In this document: piece by piece, positions 61,598-64,000 of the stretch
Layout of the letters: each line of letters opens with the position of its first letter
Numbering within the stretch: position 1 is the first letter of the stretch
NCBI GenBank assembly: GCA_947567625.1
Contig: CANONN010000001.1
Coordinates: 124,001-188,000, forward strand
Direction: 5' to 3'
DNA length: 64,000 bases
Source of the DNA: an uncultured Roseburia sp.
GTDB taxonomy: Bacteria > Bacillota > Clostridia > Lachnospirales > Lachnospiraceae
Program-made: the position numbers and the translations under genes
Notes under the pieces: generated by a model
Database searches by the model: none
The model's input: the letters and a program-made list of their open reading frames with translations, nothing else
What the model was told of the DNA's origin: nothing

Positions 61598-62350
61598 ATG
61601 AAAATCTCAAAATCACTCAGAAACACATTTTTAAAACTCATGGCAGTTGTTATGGTATTTACGGCTTTTGCTACCATTCCTGCCACTGAGACAAACGCAG
61701 CTGCCAATAAGGCACTAAAGATTACAGCATCGTTTGGCGGTGACACTCGCACTGAAACAGGACGTAATAAAAATACATACATTGTAGATGCCCTCTATAC
61801 CAAAAAGCAGGTAAAATTAAAGACAAACATGACTGCACAGGCAACTGTTTATATTCCAAAGTCTCTGCTTTCCGGTATGAACTGTCGTTTTTATCTCGCT
61901 CCGCAGGTGTCGATGTATGACAATATGCTCAAGTATGTTGGAACTGTTTATGATAAAACTTCCTATATTATGGTTTTAAACAATGGTTACAATGTAAAAG
62001 CTTATTCGTTGGGTTCCAACGGCAAGTATGATTTAAACAAAGCTACCTCTTATGCAAAAGTAACGACATCCGGCAAATATTACAAAGTCACTTTAAAAGT
62101 ACCAATGGACAAAGTATATTATAAGAGCGGTAAGAAATCTTCTATCAAAACAAACAAAGCCTACAATGTGGCAGTTGGTGTAGAGATCTTTGGTGCCGAA
62201 ACTGCAGGCAAAGGAACGATCTATGTGGACGACTTAAAGGTTAATTCAAAACCGAGCATTTCCATTAATTTCTCAAAGAAAGATTATAGTCCTGCTGCTT
62301 TCAATGGCGCTACCGGTAAAGTAAAAGTTTCCGCAGCAAAAGTCAAATAA
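61598..62350 (+). CDS. Secreted protein, possibly carbohydrate-binding
   Basis: 250 residues. Signal peptide LMAVVMVFTAFATIPATETNA. The mature part is Lys/Tyr/Thr-rich and all beta, with GYNVKAYSLGSNGKYDL and GVEIFGAETAGKGTIYVDDL, the latter resembling the end of CBM families that sit on glycan hydrolases. No catalytic residues are identifiable. The base composition is visibly AT-richer than its neighbours, so it may have a different history. AGGAGG lies upstream of the ATG. Confidence 0.7.
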   Translation: MKISKSLRNTFLKLMAVVMVFTAFATIPATETNAAANKALKITASFGGDTRTETGRNKNTYIVDALYTKKQVKLKTNMTAQATVYIPKSLLSGMNCRFYLAPQVSMYDNMLKYVGTVYDKTSYIMVLNNGYNVKAYSLGSNGKYDLNKATSYAKVTTSGKYYKVTLKVPMDKVYYKSGKKSSIKTNKAYNVAVGVEIFGAETAGKGTIYVDDLKVNSKPSISINFSKKDYSPAAFNGATGKVKVSAAKVK

Positions 62351-62388
62351 ATAACAAATCGGATAAGATCTATCCCATGTCATAAAAC

Positions 62389-62425
62389 AAATCCCCCAGG
62401 AGCTTTCCTGGGGGATTTATTTTTA
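62389..62425 (+). terminator. Terminator after the 61598-62350 gene
   Basis: AAATCCCCCAGGA / TCCTGGGGGATTT, 4-nt loop, followed by ATTTTTA. Confidence 0.85.
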
Positions 62426-62469
62426 ATACACAGGCGCAGTATCCTAGAGCCACATCTCCAAGTTTCGCT

Positions 62470-64000
62470 CTACTCCACATCCTGCAATGCCGCCGTACCG
62501 CTCTCACCCGTGCGGACCTTCACCACTTCGGCCACATCATACACAAAGATCTTGCCGTCTCCGATATGTCCGGTATAGAGCGTTTTCTTCGCGGCCTCGA
62601 TCACGGTTTCCACCGGAATCTTTCCGACTACCACCTCAACCTTCACCTTCGGCAGCAGGGTCGCGTCCACCTCGACGCCGCGGTATCTCTCACCCGCCCC
62701 TTTCTGAATTCCACAGCCCATCACCTGCGTCACTGTCATGCCGGTCACGCCGAGATCGTTCATCGCTCTCTTTAATTTGTCATAGCGTGAGAGCTTGGCG
62801 ATAATCACGACTTTGTAAATTCCGGTGCGCGTCAGCGCATTGCTGGCGCTCTCCACAGAAACTGCGGTGTCTTTCTGGAACTCGCTGGCCTGCTCGTATT
62901 CGGCAACGCCAAGGTCCGTGTTCTCATTGGCATCCATAATCATACCCGTCGCATCCATGATGGAAAAGCCCGCGTAGGCCGAAGACAGGCCATGCTCTGT
63001 CGCGTCGAGGCCCGTGATCTCTTCCTCCTCCGTGACGCGAAGCCCGATCGTCTTTTTAAGCACGAGGAATGTAATCGTGATGCAGACCGCCGCCCAGGCC
63101 GCTACCGCCGCAAAACCCAAAAGCTGGATTCCCAGCAGGTGGAAGCCGCCGCCATAGAACAAACCGGTAAATTCCTCGTTGCCCGGCGCGGAGGTCGTCG
63201 CAAACAGCCCCACCGCTATCGTACCCCAGATACCGTTCATCATATGTACCGCCACGGCTCCTACCGGATCGTCAATGTGAAGCTTATAATCCAAAAGCCA
63301 CACGCCAAACACGACCAGCAGACCTGCCACGGCGCCGATGATTAACGCGCCCAGGCCGTCTGTCACGTCACAGGCCGCCGTGATCGCCACAAGCCCTGCC
63401 AGCGAAGCGTTCAGACACATCGACACATCCGGTTTGCCGAATTTTACCCATGTAAAAATCATACACACCACCGTAGCTACCGCCGGAGCAATCGTAGTCG
63501 TCAGAAAAATGGAACCCAACTGCTCAATAGAGGTTGCCGCCGCACCGTTAAATCCATACCAGCCAAACCATAAGATAAAGCAGCCCAGCGCGCCGAGCGC
63601 TAAGTTGTGGCCGGGAAATGCGTTTACTTTCGTCACCTTCCCCGCCTTATCCCGCGTAAATTTTCCGATGCGCGGTCCAAGAATATAGGCGCCGATGATC
63701 GCGGAGATACCGCCCACCATATGAATACAGCAGGAGCCGGCAAAATCGTGAAATCCCATCTGTGACAGCCAGCCGCCGCCCCAGATCCAGTGCGCCTCGA
63801 TCGGATATATCAGCCCGGAAATCACAGCGGAATACACACAGTAGGACAAAAACTTCGTCCGCTCCGCCATGGCGCCCGATACTATAGTCGCCGTCGTCGC
63901 GCAGAATACCAGGTTAAACACAAAATTGGAAAAATCAAATTCTGCGTACGCCGTAAAAATATCAAATCCCGGTTTCCCAATAAATCCCAATAAATCCTCG
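62470..64000 (-). CDS. Ammonium transporter fused to a PII (GlnB) domain, 5' end cut
   Basis: At least 509 residues; the N-terminal ~60-80 of Amt lie past the right edge. The Amt part has PIEAHWIWGGGWLSQMGF, AGSCCIHMVGGISAI and the twin-His pore region (NGIWGTIAVGLFA). From about residue 390 the sequence is a PII protein: KVVIIAKLSRYDKLKRAMND, T-loop QKGAGERYRGVEV with the modifiable Tyr, then LLPKVKVEVVV. PII usually binds and blocks AmtB under nitrogen excess, so the fusion likely makes an internally gated ammonium channel. Confidence 0.93.
   Translation of the reverse strand, partial: EDLLGFIGKPGFDIFTAYAEFDFSNFVFNLVFCATTATIVSGAMAERTKFLSYCVYSAVISGLIYPIEAHWIWGGGWLSQMGFHDFAGSCCIHMVGGISAIIGAYILGPRIGKFTRDKAGKVTKVNAFPGHNLALGALGCFILWFGWYGFNGAAATSIEQLGSIFLTTTIAPAVATVVCMIFTWVKFGKPDVSMCLNASLAGLVAITAACDVTDGLGALIIGAVAGLLVVFGVWLLDYKLHIDDPVGAVAVHMMNGIWGTIAVGLFATTSAPGNEEFTGLFYGGGFHLLGIQLLGFAAVAAWAAVCITITFLVLKKTIGLRVTEEEEITGLDATEHGLSSAYAGFSIMDATGMIMDANENTDLGVAEYEQASEFQKDTAVSVESASNALTRTGIYKVVIIAKLSRYDKLKRAMNDLGVTGMTVTQVMGCGIQKGAGERYRGVEVDATLLPKVKVEVVVGKIPVETVIEAAKKTLYTGHIGDGKIFVYDVAEVVKVRTGESGTAALQDVE

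Overview
The window looks like the chromosome of an anaerobic, endospore-forming Firmicute, most likely a Lachnospiraceae member. The evidence is the gene content: a long Prs, DnaB/DnaD plus DnaC beside murC, spoVAD-spoVAE, a spore photoproduct lyase, SleC-like and Csp-like spore proteins, DUF6465, DUF6870, an Amt-GlnB fusion, and strong Shine-Dalgarno and sigma-A type promoters. Both edges cut genes: glgC on the left and the ammonium transporter on the right. I see no CRISPR array, rRNA, prophage structural genes or conjugation genes.

Layout. 1-6.3 kb: glgC (partial), murC, a cluster of four DnaA boxes, a DnaB/DnaD-like primosome gene, dnaC and prs. 6.4-11.8 kb: DUF6465 protein, an HPr-like protein, a large membrane-anchored protein with a C39-like tail, and two spore-type proteins. 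11.8-24.4 kb: glmS, ilvE, an alpha-amylase, an 1848-residue secreted rhamnogalacturonan lyase and a Na/Pi symporter. 24.5-36.8 kb: an M15 peptidase lipoprotein, then a Csp-like S8 protease gene split in two by a 9.57-kb element. 36.9-43 kb: clpX, an Asn-rich lipoprotein, an IclR/HIT/KDPG-aldolase operon, spoVAE and spoVAD. 43.2-57.2 kb: chromate transporter, sulfotransferase-like protein, two-component system, a four-gene operon with spore photoproduct lyase, NlpC/P60 endopeptidase, YjfB-like protein, RidA, CvfB, acyl-ACP thioesterase, tRNA-Gln and a YigZ protein. 57.5-64 kb: PBP1A, two secreted proteins and Amt-GlnB.

The most interesting object is the element at 26869-36441. It carries three large serine recombinases in tandem (a DUF6870 gene leads the operon), a phosphopantetheinyl transferase, an HD-GYP protein with a degenerate receiver domain, and a DUF342/FapA protein with seven 26-residue repeats. 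It sits exactly inside the catalytic-Asp motif of the S8 protease. Removing one copy of the 4-bp repeat GGGG and everything between rejoins the two halves in frame as FIDTG-IDYTNPLF and gives a 560-residue protease. The element ends form an imperfect inverted repeat around the core, as expected of a serine-recombinase attP. This could be a developmentally excised element like skin in sigK, or a recent mobile insertion. The sequence alone cannot decide between them.
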